Of a stretch of 64,000 nucleotides of DNA, positions 8,076 to 16,142 are shown in pieces. Origin of the DNA: Roseicyclus sp. GTDB taxonomy: Bacteria; Pseudomonadota; Alphaproteobacteria; Rhodobacterales; Rhodobacteraceae. The notes under the pieces are model-generated. The model was not told where the DNA came from. It worked only from the letters and a program-made list of their open reading frames with translations, and did no database searches. How positions within the stretch are numbered: the stretch's first letter is position 1; the number at the start of each line of letters is the position of its first letter. The DNA lies in NCBI RefSeq assembly GCF_018402035.1, contig NZ_JAGYJN010000004.1, forward strand, positions 124,001 to 188,000, written 5' to 3'. The position numbers were made by a program, and so were the translations under genes.

Positions 8076-8978
8076 ATGAAGAAACTTGTCACCCTGCTTG
8101 CCTTGACCACGGCGATCGCAAGCCCTGTTGCCGCCCAAGAGATCACCGAATTCAACATCGGTATCCTCGGCGGTGAGAACGCGCAGGACCGTCTGGCGTC
8201 GAACGAATGCTTCCGCGCTTACGTCGAAGAAGCGCTGGGTGTGCCCACCCGCCTCTTCACCCCTGCTGACTATAACGGCGTGATCCAGGGCCTCGTTGGT
8301 GGTTCGTTGGATTTCGCTTGGCTGGGCGCATCTGCCTATGCCGCAGTCTACGTCAGCAACCCCGACGCGGTTGAGCCGATCCTCGTGAAGACCAATCTCG
8401 ATGGCACCTTTGGCTATTATTCCATCGGTTTCGCACGCGCAGACAGCGGCGTGACCTCGCTGGACGACATGAAGGGCAAGGTTTTCGCGTTTGGCGATCC
8501 GAACTCGACCTCGGGCTATCTGATCCCTTCGGTGGAAATCCCCGCTCAGGTGAACGCGACGATGGAATCGGGTGACTACTTTGGCGAAGTGCGCTTCGTC
8601 GGTGGCCACGAGCAGACCATCATCGCAGTTTACAACGGCGATGTGGATGCCGGCGTGACCTGGGCCGATGGCCAGGGCAACTGGGAAGATGGCTACAACT
8701 CGGGCGCGCTGCGCAAAGCTGCAGATGCTGGCCTCGTTGACATGAACGAGATGGTCGAGATCTGGCGCTCCAAGTCGATCCCCGAAGGCCCGATCGTTCT
8801 GCGTCAAAGCCTGCCGCAGGATGCCAAGGACAAGGTTTACGAAGTTTTGGCAAACCTGCACGTAACCGACGCAGAATGCGCCTACAGCGTTGCCGCTGGT
8901 GAAACCGCTGGTTTCTTCCCGGTGACCCACGAGGCGTATGAGTCGATCATCGCCGTTCGCCTCGCAAAGATGAACTGA
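8076..8978 (+). CDS. phnD: Phosphonate ABC transporter periplasmic binding protein PhnD
   Basis: A 300-residue periplasmic solute-binding protein for phosphonates, phosphate or phosphite. A signal peptide of about 20 residues (Lys-Lys, hydrophobic core, Ala-x-Ala before QEITEF) begins at ATG 8076 behind GGAG. Typical family segments follow: FNIGILGGENAQDRL, PADYNGVIQGL, DFAWLGASAYA, FGDPNSTSGYLIPS (the phosphate-binding Ser/Thr loop) and ADGQGNWEDGY. The ligand cannot be settled by eye, and the C-P lyase genes nearby favour phosphonates. The codon use is cleaner than that of its neighbours, which fits high expression. A strong stem-loop follows the stop, before phnE1. Confidence 0.95.
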   Translation: MKKLVTLLALTTAIASPVAAQEITEFNIGILGGENAQDRLASNECFRAYVEEALGVPTRLFTPADYNGVIQGLVGGSLDFAWLGASAYAAVYVSNPDAVEPILVKTNLDGTFGYYSIGFARADSGVTSLDDMKGKVFAFGDPNSTSGYLIPSVEIPAQVNATMESGDYFGEVRFVGGHEQTIIAVYNGDVDAGVTWADGQGNWEDGYNSGALRKAADAGLVDMNEMVEIWRSKSIPEGPIVLRQSLPQDAKDKVYEVLANLHVTDAECAYSVAAGETAGFFPVTHEAYESIIAVRLAKMN

Positions 8979-8996
8979 TCCTTTCGGATCATTGGC

Positions 8997-9024
8997 AGGC
9001 CCGCGCCATTGGTTGCGCGGGCCT
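8997..9024 (+). other. Stem-loop between phnD and phnE1
   Basis: AGGCCCGCGC at 8997-9006 pairs perfectly with GCGCGGGCCT at 9015-9024 around an 8-base loop. No T-run follows, so it is more likely an mRNA-stabilising or partial-termination hairpin that keeps the binding protein more abundant than the permeases, as is known for other binding-protein operons. Confidence 0.6.
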
Positions 9025-9049
9025 GTCCCATGTTATCAGGACCCCTGAC

Positions 9050-9925
9050 ATGACCGATATGACGCGCCCTGCCCATGACCTCACCGGCCTTGACGCGATC
9101 CGCCACGACTATTTGCGGATGACGCGACAGCGCCAGCTTTACACAGGCGTATTGATCTTGGTCTTCATTGTGTTGATGGTCGCCGGTTTCGACACGGCCG
9201 ACAGCCGCAATGCAGGTGGTTTCTGGGAGGGTCTGAACCAGATCTTCGACTTTCCCGCAGATGTGATTTCTGAAGCCATCGAAAAGGCTGCGAACCTGCC
9301 CGGCCATATCATGGGCGCGCTTCCCGCATTGATTGAAACGATCAATATCGCGGCGGTGGCCACGCTGATCGGCTGCGGCTTTGGCACCTTGTTCGCGGTC
9401 TTGGGGACACGCGGCTTGGCGCTTTGGCCGGCTTTGATCCCGGTTTTTCGCCGCATTACCGACATTTTGCGCGCGATCCCCGAGGTGGTGATTGCGCTTG
9501 TCTTGATCTTCGTCATGGGCGGTGGCCCCGTGCCTGCGATGGTGGCGATTGCGCTGCATACGGCGGGCGCGATGGGCAAGCTGTTTTCCGAGGTGAATGA
9601 GAATGTCGATCTGCGCCCGGTCGAGGGTTTGGCCTCGGTCGGTGCCAATTGGAGCTTGCGCATCTGGCTTGGCGTATTCCCGCAGGTTTTGCCGAACTAT
9701 CTGAGCTATGGGTTGATGCGGCTCGAGGTGAATATCCGCGCCTCGGCGATCCTTGGCTTCGTTGGTGCGGGCGGGATCGGCTATGAGCTGCGTAACGCCA
9801 TGACCTTTGGCCAGGGCCGTTTCGACGAGGCGGCCGCGATTTTTATAGTGCTCTTTGTGACCATCGTCGTGGTCGATCAAATCTCAAGCGCGGTGCGCCA
9901 CAAACTCACGCATGGGGGACAGTGA
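9050..9925 (+). CDS. phnE: Phosphonate ABC transporter permease PhnE, first subunit
   Basis: An inner-membrane permease of 291 residues. The first hydrophobic span is near residues 31-47 (LYTGVLILVFIVLMVAGF). The core permease has the ATPase-docking EAA loop ENVDLRPVEGLASVGANW and the motif ASAILGFVGAGGIGYEL typical of PhnE. It should pair with the second permease encoded immediately downstream and with PhnC. ATG 9050 is the first start after the phnD hairpin and no stronger ribosome-binding site is seen. The stop lies 1 bp before the chosen start of the next gene, so the two are coupled. Confidence 0.93.
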   Translation: MTDMTRPAHDLTGLDAIRHDYLRMTRQRQLYTGVLILVFIVLMVAGFDTADSRNAGGFWEGLNQIFDFPADVISEAIEKAANLPGHIMGALPALIETINIAAVATLIGCGFGTLFAVLGTRGLALWPALIPVFRRITDILRAIPEVVIALVLIFVMGGGPVPAMVAIALHTAGAMGKLFSEVNENVDLRPVEGLASVGANWSLRIWLGVFPQVLPNYLSYGLMRLEVNIRASAILGFVGAGGIGYELRNAMTFGQGRFDEAAAIFIVLFVTIVVVDQISSAVRHKLTHGGQ

Positions 9926-9926
9926 C

Positions 9927-11267
9927 ATGGAGCTTTCGGCAAACGATACGCCCACCCCCCTGTCGGCGCTGCGCCAAACCGAGCTCTCGCGCATCGGATC
10001 AAAACGGATCAAGGGCTTTGCCTTGGTCGGTGCCTTGCTGGCTTATTTGGTCTATGTCTTTTTCGCCTTCGACATCATGGGTCTGGCTGATCGCGCGCGG
10101 ATGGATAATGCCGCGATCCTTGTGTCGGACTCAGTTACCCACAAGACCCATGTGACGCGCGACAACCGATCCGGCGCGATCAGCGTCGCGATCGAAGGCT
10201 CGCGTCGCGCGACCTATCGCGATGAGCAGATGCCCGAATGGGTGACGCTTGAGGGGCAGAATGCCGAGATCATCCTGCGCGACGGCCACCGCGTCACCTA
10301 TGAGGGCGCGGTGATCACCTATCATCACCCCGCGTTCGGCCCGATCGTGATCGACACCGCCAACGGCGTCGATCTGCAACTGCCGCAAGATCAAATCCCG
10401 GAGTTCATCAACGCCGCCTCCAACCGTGTTTCGATCACGACCGAGGCTGGGCGGCTGACCGTCACCCGCGCGCGGACCGAAACCATGCGGTATTTCTTCG
10501 GTTGGGAGATGTTCTTTTTCGACCTTGAAAGCCCATTCTCGGGCATGAGCGTATCTGAGGTTCTGGCCTCGGTTGTGTCGGGCCCGCGTCTTGACGCAGC
10601 CCAAAGCAACCTGTCGCTAATGGTGTCAAATGTCTGGTACAATGGTATCTGGCGGCATGGTGATGTGTTCTGGGCGCTGACCGAGACCGTCCTTATGGCC
10701 TTTCTTGGCACCTTTGGTGCCGCGCTGATCGCGCTGCCGCTTGCCTTTGTCGCGGCATCGAATTTTGCCCCGTCGCGTGTGATGCGCTTTGCGATGCGGC
10801 GGGTGTTCGATTTCGTGCGCGGCGTAGATGCGTTGATCTTTACGATCATCTTGTCGCGCGCTTTTGGCCCCGGCCCGCTGACCGGCGCTTTGGCGATCTT
10901 GATCACGGACACGGGGGCTTTTGGTAAGCTGTTTTCAGAAGCGCTTGAGAATGTGGATAACCGCCAGATCGAGGGTTTGGCCTCGACCGGGGCCAATGCG
11001 ATGCAGCGCAGCCGCTTTGGCGTCTTGCCGCAGGTCATGCCGATCTTGCTGAGCCAAGTGCTCTACTTGTTTGAATCCAACACCCGCTCGGCCACCATCG
11101 TGGGGGCTATCGTGGGTGGCGGCATTGGCTTGTTGCTGACCCAAGCGATCCAGACCACGCAGGATTGGGAAAAGGTGACCTATTACATTATCTTGATCGT
11201 GCTCTTGGTCATCGCGATGGATGTGCTCTCGGGTTGGTTGCGCCGCAAGTTGATCAAGGGCGAGTGA
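9927..11267 (+). CDS. phnE: Phosphonate ABC transporter permease PhnE, second subunit with large N-terminal insert
   Basis: A 446-residue second permease. After one membrane span (residues 31-50) come about 195 hydrophilic residues (roughly 51-245) before the usual permease core begins at HGDVFWALTETVLMAF. The core carries the EAA loop ENVDNRQIEGLASTGANAM and the motif RSATIVGAIVGGGIG. A plain PhnE has about 260-290 residues, so the insert is an extra domain that should face the periplasm. Its strand-rich look (NAEIILRDGHRVTYEG) suggests a beta domain, but I recognise no family. I chose ATG 9927 behind GGGGGAC, 1 bp after the phnE1 stop, rather than the upstream ATG at 9912. Confidence 0.92.
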   Translation: MELSANDTPTPLSALRQTELSRIGSKRIKGFALVGALLAYLVYVFFAFDIMGLADRARMDNAAILVSDSVTHKTHVTRDNRSGAISVAIEGSRRATYRDEQMPEWVTLEGQNAEIILRDGHRVTYEGAVITYHHPAFGPIVIDTANGVDLQLPQDQIPEFINAASNRVSITTEAGRLTVTRARTETMRYFFGWEMFFFDLESPFSGMSVSEVLASVVSGPRLDAAQSNLSLMVSNVWYNGIWRHGDVFWALTETVLMAFLGTFGAALIALPLAFVAASNFAPSRVMRFAMRRVFDFVRGVDALIFTIILSRAFGPGPLTGALAILITDTGAFGKLFSEALENVDNRQIEGLASTGANAMQRSRFGVLPQVMPILLSQVLYLFESNTRSATIVGAIVGGGIGLLLTQAIQTTQDWEKVTYYIILIVLLVIAMDVLSGWLRRKLIKGE

Positions 11268-11293
11268 TACGGCCATCATACGGCTGACAGGGT

Positions 11294-11313
11294 CGCGCGG
11301 CATCGACCGCGCG
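11294..11313 (+). terminator. Possible weak terminator after the phnCDE operon
   Basis: CGCGCGG at 11294-11300 pairs with CCGCGCG at 11307-11313 around six bases, 27 bp after the phnE2 stop. There is no good T-run, so termination would be partial and the next gene could still be co-transcribed. Confidence 0.3.
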
Positions 11314-11350
11314 CTCGTTCAACATAAATCAATCTTCAGAAAGCCCGCCC

Positions 11351-11968
11351 GTGCCCAAACTGTCCGCCACGGCCCCGTTGATCCATCCCGGCGCTGAGAT
11401 CGTCAATTCCACCTTCGGCGCCTATTGCGAGGTGGGCCAAGGCGCGCATGTCACTAATTCGCATTTTGGCGATTACGCCTATTGCGCGCGGCTGGCCGAT
11501 ATCGCCAACACCAGCGTCGGCAAATTCGCCAATATCGCCGCGATGACGCGGATCGGGCCGACCGATCACCCAATGCATCAGCCCGCGCAGCATCATTTCC
11601 TCTACCGCTCCAGCTATTACTGGGACGATGCCGAGGATGACGCGGAATTCTTTGCCCATCGCGCCAGCCGCCGCACCACGCTGGGGGCGGATTGCTGGAT
11701 CGGCCATGGCGCGATCATCAAGCCCGAGGTGACGGTCGGCATCGGCGCCATCGTCGCATCGGGGGCGGTGGTGACCAAGGATGTCGCCCCCTTCATGATC
11801 GTGGCGGGTGTGCCCGCGACGCCGATCCGCGCGCGCTTTACCGAGGCGCAGCAAGAGGCGCTCTTGGCGATTGCGTGGTGGGATTGGGATCACGCCCAGC
11901 TCCGCGCGGGCCTTGATGATTTCCGCGCCATGCCGATCGACGCCTTCATCGCGACATACCGCCCTTAG
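11351..11968 (+). CDS. Phosphonate-cluster hexapeptide-repeat acyltransferase
   Basis: A 205-residue left-handed beta-helix transferase with hexapeptide repeats (GAEIVN, CEVGQGAHV, TTLGADCWIGHG, IKPEVTVGIGAIVASGAVV, FMIVAGVPA) and the loop TDHPMHQPAQHHF of the chloramphenicol/xenobiotic acetyltransferase branch. A subfamily of these proteins is recurrently found in phosphonate gene clusters (the phosphonate-metabolism hexapeptide transferase family), where it may acetylate aminophosphonates as PhnO does. I call the start at GTG 11351 because the protein begins there in register with the family; the ribosome-binding site is weak. It follows the transporter operon by 83 bp on the same strand. 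The acyl acceptor is unknown. Confidence 0.85.
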   Translation: MPKLSATAPLIHPGAEIVNSTFGAYCEVGQGAHVTNSHFGDYAYCARLADIANTSVGKFANIAAMTRIGPTDHPMHQPAQHHFLYRSSYYWDDAEDDAEFFAHRASRRTTLGADCWIGHGAIIKPEVTVGIGAIVASGAVVTKDVAPFMIVAGVPATPIRARFTEAQQEALLAIAWWDWDHAQLRAGLDDFRAMPIDAFIATYRP

Positions 11969-11983
11969 TCTCTATCACGCCGC

Positions 11984-12472
11984 TCACTCGGCGGCGGTCC
12001 CCGGTGGCACGCCCAGATGCGCCAGAACTGTGCGGGCATCGGCGGCGGTACCAGTGGCCACCATCACCTCAGCCAGTGCGCGGCGCGCGGCGGCATGGTC
12101 GGGCACAGCCTCGATGGCGGCCACCAAAATCGCGCGCGCGGCGTCCAGATCGCCTTGGGCCTGCGCGATGCGCGCCCGCATCAGCGCGGCCTCTCCCGGC
12201 GGGGTCTCGGTCTCGCCCTGGGTCAAGGCAAGGCGGGCCAATTGTACATGCCCCATGTCCAACGCCGCCTCGACCAACAGGGCAAGGCCGCTGGGCTGAC
12301 CGGCATGTGGCGCGCAAAGATCGGCTGCCGCGCGCGCATGTTCCAGTGCACCCCGCGCCAGATGGGCGCGCATCACCAGTTGCAGCACCGCGGCCGTTTG
12401 CGGCTGGGCCTGTGGCGCATCATGTTGCTCGGCGCGACCGCCGCGCTCATCAAATGCCGAATGCCGCACCAT
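11984..12472 (-). CDS. TPR-like hypothetical protein
   Basis: A 162-residue alanine-rich protein with helical repeats of tetratricopeptide type: HLARGALEHARAAADL, HVQLARLALTQGE, IAQAQGDLDAARAILVAAI and HAAARRALAEVM. No signal peptide or membrane span is seen, so it is probably a cytoplasmic scaffold or partner protein. I took the Met at 12472, behind AAGGGTG, rather than a Met 13 codons upstream. It lies between the hexapeptide transferase and the AhpD-like gene without obvious coupling. I do not recognise a specific function. Confidence 0.6.
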   Translation of the reverse strand: MVRHSAFDERGGRAEQHDAPQAQPQTAAVLQLVMRAHLARGALEHARAAADLCAPHAGQPSGLALLVEAALDMGHVQLARLALTQGETETPPGEAALMRARIAQAQGDLDAARAILVAAIEAVPDHAAARRALAEVMVATGTAADARTVLAHLGVPPGTAAE

Positions 12473-12605
12473 AATTGCACCCTTACCCCACGCGTAGAAG
12501 GGCCAACCCATCGCCGAGCCGCATCGCCATCACGCCATGCGATTCTCTGCGCTTGTCGGCAAACCCCTTTCCGACAAAGAGTTACGGGCAATGGTTAACA
12601 CTTGG

Positions 12606-13205
12606 TTAATCCAGCACCGACGAGGTCGAACTTTCCCGAGCCATCCCATGGTATTGGGCATTGGGCATCATGTCCGAGGCGATGGCAAAGCGGTTGGACA
12701 TGTTGAAAAAGCCGATCACATCGGCCAGATCGAAAATCTCGCCCTCGCTCAACCCTGCCGCGACCAGTGCGGCGCGATGGGGCGCGTCCACCTCCCACGG
12801 TGTGGTGGTCAGCGCCCATGCAAAATCCAGCATCGCGCGCTGGCGCGCCGATAAGGGTGCGACGCGGTAATTCATCACCAACATCTCGCCCAGTTGTGGA
12901 TCGCCCGACAGCGCGCGCACCGCTTGGCCATGGGCGACAAGGCAGTAAAAGCAGCGATTGGCCGAAGACACCACCACCGCGACCATCTCACGCTCAAGCT
13001 TGCTTAGCCCCGAGGGGGCCAACATCAGCGTGTTGTAATACTGGATGAAATTCCGCAGCTTGTCTTGGTGGCGCGCATAAGTGCGGAGCACGTTCGGCAC
13101 CATCCCCAGCTTTTCTTCGCAAACCGCGAAATAGCGGCGCATATCCTCGTCCAGATCGGCGGGATCGGGCAAATCATAGATCGCAATATGATCGGGCTGG
13201 GGCAT
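12606..13205 (-). CDS. Peroxidase-related AhpD/carboxymuconolactone decarboxylase-family protein
   Basis: A 199-residue protein with the AhpD-type redox motif CxxCxxxH (CFYCLVAHG) behind SKLEREMVAVVVSSAN. This matches the uncharacterised peroxidase-related enzyme group of the CMD family, small helical proteins that reduce peroxides or handle thiol exchange. The C-terminal half (GEIFDLADVIGFFNMSNRFA) is also typical. Start at ATG 13205 behind AGGAGG. Physiological substrate and reductant are unknown. The gene is transcribed away from folE2 across a 334-bp spacer. Confidence 0.85.
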   Translation of the reverse strand: MPQPDHIAIYDLPDPADLDEDMRRYFAVCEEKLGMVPNVLRTYARHQDKLRNFIQYYNTLMLAPSGLSKLEREMVAVVVSSANRCFYCLVAHGQAVRALSGDPQLGEMLVMNYRVAPLSARQRAMLDFAWALTTTPWEVDAPHRAALVAAGLSEGEIFDLADVIGFFNMSNRFAIASDMMPNAQYHGMARESSTSSVLD

Positions 13206-13275
13206 CTAATCCTCCTGATGTCGCTGACAGACTGGCCTTGCGCTCTGTGGCGCGCAACCCCGCCTATGGCTTTCG

Positions 13276-13305
13276 CTTCTTCGTTTCATAAATATCCTCG
13301 GGGGA
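13276..13305 (-). repeat. Interspersed 3'-end repeat (GGATATTTATGAAACGAAGAAG type), copy 1
   Basis: Read on the minus strand the element is CCGAGGATATTTATGAAACG plus AAGAAG. Related copies lie at 17484-17516, 29672-29704 and 29734-29762. A perfect GC hairpin flanks it at 13308-13332. Such hairpin-plus-box units are frequent at gene ends in Rhodobacterales and may terminate or stabilise transcripts. This copy sits in the 334-bp divergent spacer 13206-13539, which otherwise shows only the hairpin and no gene. Confidence 0.6.
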
Positions 13306-13307
13306 GC

Positions 13308-13332
13308 GCGAGGGGGCAGACAGCCCCCTCGC
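13308..13332. terminator. GC-rich hairpin beside the interspersed repeat
   Basis: GCGAGGGGGC at 13308-13317 pairs perfectly with GCCCCCTCGC at 13323-13332 around AGACA. No T-run follows on either strand. A comparable GGGGGC...GCCCCC hairpin flanks the repeat copy at 29734, so hairpin and box look like one unit. Confidence 0.5.
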
Positions 13333-13539
13333 ACCTCTCCATCCGCGCGGTCTGCGCGCGGGTGGGGCAGACAGAACCCTCAAACTTTGGGGGCGGTGGC
13401 GCGAACCAATCCGTTGCGGGTGCGCATTGTGATCCGGATCAGGGGGCGGTGCGTAATTCTTTTGCAATGCGGGATTGGGAAGACGGCGCCGTTGACCTAT
13501 GTTGCGCATGCGTGACCGGCTGCAAGGGGAACGACCGTC

Positions 13540-14631
13540 ATGAACATCCATGTCAGCACCATATCCGACGTACCAAGCCGTGATGAGGCTGCGCAAGCAT
13601 TGGCCCGTCTGAAGGCATGGGCCGAAAGCGCCAGCCCCGAAGAGATTGCGGCGCTTGACCCTACACTAGCCCGCATGCTCGGTGGTGGCTATCCGCAATT
13701 CCTGCGCGTCTATCCCGACGATTTCAAGGTCGATGCTGCCTATAAGGCCAGCTTGCCCGATCTGCAAAACGGTCCTTCCTCGCTGATCAAAGGTGCCAAC
13801 CGGCAGATCCAGCATGTCGGCATTTCCAATTTCCGCCTGCCGATTCCTTACCACACGCGCGACAATGGCGATCTGACGCTCGAGACAAGCGTGACCGGCA
13901 CCGTCAGCCTTGAGGCTGATAAAAAAGGCATCAACATGAGCCGCATCATGCGCTCGTTTTATGCCCATGCCGAAAAGACCTTCAGCTTCGAGGTGATCGA
14001 GGCGGCACTGGATGATTACAAATCAGACCTCGAAAGCTTCGATGCCCGCATCCAGATGCGCCTGTCCTTCCCAGCCAAGGTGAAAAGCCTGCGTTCGGGC
14101 CTGTCGGGCTATCAATATTACGATATCGCGCTGGAATTGGTCGAGCGGAATGGCCTGCGCCAGAAACTCGTGCATCTGGACTATGTCTATTCCTCGACCT
14201 GCCCCTGTTCGCTGGAATTGTCGGAACATGCGCGTGCGACGCGGGGCCAGTTGGCCACGCCGCATTCGCAGCGTTCGGTCGCGCGGATCTCGGTCGCATT
14301 GTCCGAGGCTGCGGGCTGCTTGTGGTTCGAGGATCTGATCGAAATGGCGCGCGCCGCCGTGCCGACAGAGACACAGGTGATGGTCAAGCGCGAGGATGAA
14401 CAGGCTTTCGCCGAACTCAATGCCGCCAACCCGATTTTCGTCGAGGATGCGGCGCGGTTGTTCGCCGAGCAGCTTCATGCCGATGCGCGTGTGGCCGATT
14501 TCCGCGTGATCGCCAGCCACCAAGAAAGCCTGCATAGCCATGACGCGGTCAGCGTGCTGACCGAGGGCGAGACTTTCGCGGCAGCCAGCCTCGATCCGCA
14601 TCTGTTCGCAAGCCTTATTCACCGCGGCTAA
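13540..14631 (+). CDS. folE2: GTP cyclohydrolase FolE2 (type IB)
   Basis: FolE2 converts GTP to dihydroneopterin triphosphate, the first step of folate synthesis, using a metal other than zinc when zinc is scarce. The 363-residue protein has the family segments VGISNFRLPI, the active-site Cys motif STCPCSLELSEHARATRGQ and PHSQRSVARI. There is no homology to the zinc enzyme FolE. I see no Zur-type palindrome in the upstream 334 bp. Start at ATG 13540 is preceded by AAGGGGAACGACC. The neighbouring TrkH gene is 58 bp away and unrelated. Confidence 0.94.
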   Translation: MNIHVSTISDVPSRDEAAQALARLKAWAESASPEEIAALDPTLARMLGGGYPQFLRVYPDDFKVDAAYKASLPDLQNGPSSLIKGANRQIQHVGISNFRLPIPYHTRDNGDLTLETSVTGTVSLEADKKGINMSRIMRSFYAHAEKTFSFEVIEAALDDYKSDLESFDARIQMRLSFPAKVKSLRSGLSGYQYYDIALELVERNGLRQKLVHLDYVYSSTCPCSLELSEHARATRGQLATPHSQRSVARISVALSEAAGCLWFEDLIEMARAAVPTETQVMVKREDEQAFAELNAANPIFVEDAARLFAEQLHADARVADFRVIASHQESLHSHDAVSVLTEGETFAAASLDPHLFASLIHRG

Positions 14632-14689
14632 GCCCGCCCGTGCGCGCCATTGCTTGACAGCGGCGCGCGCGGCGTCCAACGCTCCGCGC

Positions 14690-16138
14690 ATGCGAGATCT
14701 CAGACCCGTTGGCTATATTCTGGGCCTCCTGACCATCGTGTTGGGATTGGCGATGCTGTTTCCCATGATGCTCGATCTGGTCGATGCCAATCCCAATTGG
14801 CAGGCCTTTGCCGTGTCGGCGACCCTTTGCATCGCCTTGGGCGCCAGCGTGTCGCTTGCCACGGCCAATTTCGATTTCGGCCAGATGACCGTGCGGCAGG
14901 CGTTTTTTCTGACCACCGCAACATGGGTTGTCTTGCCCCTGTTCGGGGCCATGCCATTTGTCTTGGGCGCGCCCGATGTCGCGCTGACCGACGCGTATTT
15001 CGAGGCGGTCTCGGGCGTGACTACCACGGGCTCCACGGTGTTTTCCGGGCTGGATGATCTGCCGCGCGGGGTCAATCTGTGGCGCGGTATCTTGCAATGG
15101 CTGGGCGGTCTGGGGATCGTGATCGTCGCGCTGATCTTTTTGCCCGTCATGCGGGTGGGCGGGATGCAGTTTTTCCGCGCCGAGGGGTTCGATACACTTG
15201 GCAAGGTCTTGCCGCGGGCCATCGATATTTCGCGCGGTCTGGTGATTGCCTATATCGTGCTCACGCTGAGTTGTGCGGCGGTCTATGCGCTCTTGGGTAT
15301 GGATGGTTTCGCGGCCATCGTGCATGCGCTGACGACTGTCTCGACGGGCGGGTTTTCCACGACCGATCAAAGCTTTGCCGCCTTCGCGGGACCGGCTGAA
15401 TACGCAGCTGTGGTGTTCATGATCTTGGCCGCCGTGCCATTCGTACGGTTTATTCAACTGGCCAATGGTGATCCATGGGCCTTGTTTCGTGATGTGCAGG
15501 TGCGCGCCTTTTTGCGCTGGATGGCCTATGGAAGCGCGGCAATCGTCATGTGGCGGATGCTTGTCTTGGACGAAGCCTTTGGCTCGAATTTGCGCGAAAC
15601 CATGTTCAACCTTGTCTCACATACGACGGGGACGGGGTTTACCAGCACGGATGTCACGACATGGGGTGGTTTTTCTTTCGCCATCTTGTTCATCTTCGGC
15701 CTGATCGGGGGATGCACCGCCTCGACGGGGTGTTCGGTCAAGGTGTTTCGCTATCTCGTGTTGAAAGAGGCGCTCTGGGCCGAGTTTCGCCGCCTTCTGC
15801 GTCCTTCGATCGTGACGGCGCCGCGCCTTGATGGGCGGCCGATTGACCGCGATGTGATCGATTCCGTCATGGCCTTCACGGTGCTGTTCTTCCTGACCCT
15901 TGGCGTGACGGCGGTTTTGCTGTCGCTGACGGGACTTACGACCCAGACCGCGATCACCTCTGCTTGGACATCGGTGGCCAATATCGGCCCTGCCTACGGG
16001 CCAGAGGTCATGTCCTCGGGCTCAATGGAGGCGTTTCCGCTGGCCGCGAAATGGATCATGATCGCCGCCATGATCTTGGGGCGGTTGGAGCTGATGGCGG
16101 TGTTCGTCTTGTTCAGCGCGCGGTTCTGGCGGGATTGA
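14690..16138 (+). CDS. trkH: TrkH-family potassium transporter membrane subunit
   Basis: TrkH is the K+-translocating inner-membrane subunit that works with the NAD-binding protein TrkA, which is not in this window. The 482-residue protein has about ten hydrophobic spans and the four selectivity-filter loops, of which SGVTTTGSTVFSG, TTVSTGGFSTTD and SHTTGTGFTSTD are easy to see. The chosen start ATG 14690 (MRDLRPVGYILG) puts the first span at residues 7-30; a TTG 12 codons upstream is less likely. The stop is only 4 bp from the end of the convergent flavoprotein gene. Confidence 0.9.
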   Translation: MRDLRPVGYILGLLTIVLGLAMLFPMMLDLVDANPNWQAFAVSATLCIALGASVSLATANFDFGQMTVRQAFFLTTATWVVLPLFGAMPFVLGAPDVALTDAYFEAVSGVTTTGSTVFSGLDDLPRGVNLWRGILQWLGGLGIVIVALIFLPVMRVGGMQFFRAEGFDTLGKVLPRAIDISRGLVIAYIVLTLSCAAVYALLGMDGFAAIVHALTTVSTGGFSTTDQSFAAFAGPAEYAAVVFMILAAVPFVRFIQLANGDPWALFRDVQVRAFLRWMAYGSAAIVMWRMLVLDEAFGSNLRETMFNLVSHTTGTGFTSTDVTTWGGFSFAILFIFGLIGGCTASTGCSVKVFRYLVLKEALWAEFRRLLRPSIVTAPRLDGRPIDRDVIDSVMAFTVLFFLTLGVTAVLLSLTGLTTQTAITSAWTSVANIGPAYGPEVMSSGSMEAFPLAAKWIMIAAMILGRLELMAVFVLFSARFWRD

Positions 16139-16142
16139 GTGC

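Noticed and set aside
12512..12605. Hairpin TTGTCGG...CCGACAA in the spacer before the TPR gene
   Set aside because: It lies between two minus-strand genes and might be a terminator of the AhpD-like gene, but there is no T-run and the loop is long; evidence too thin to list.
14654..14689. Upstream TTG start for TrkH
   Set aside because: The added residues are Ala/Arg-rich and not like the family, whereas ATG 14690 starts right before the first span.
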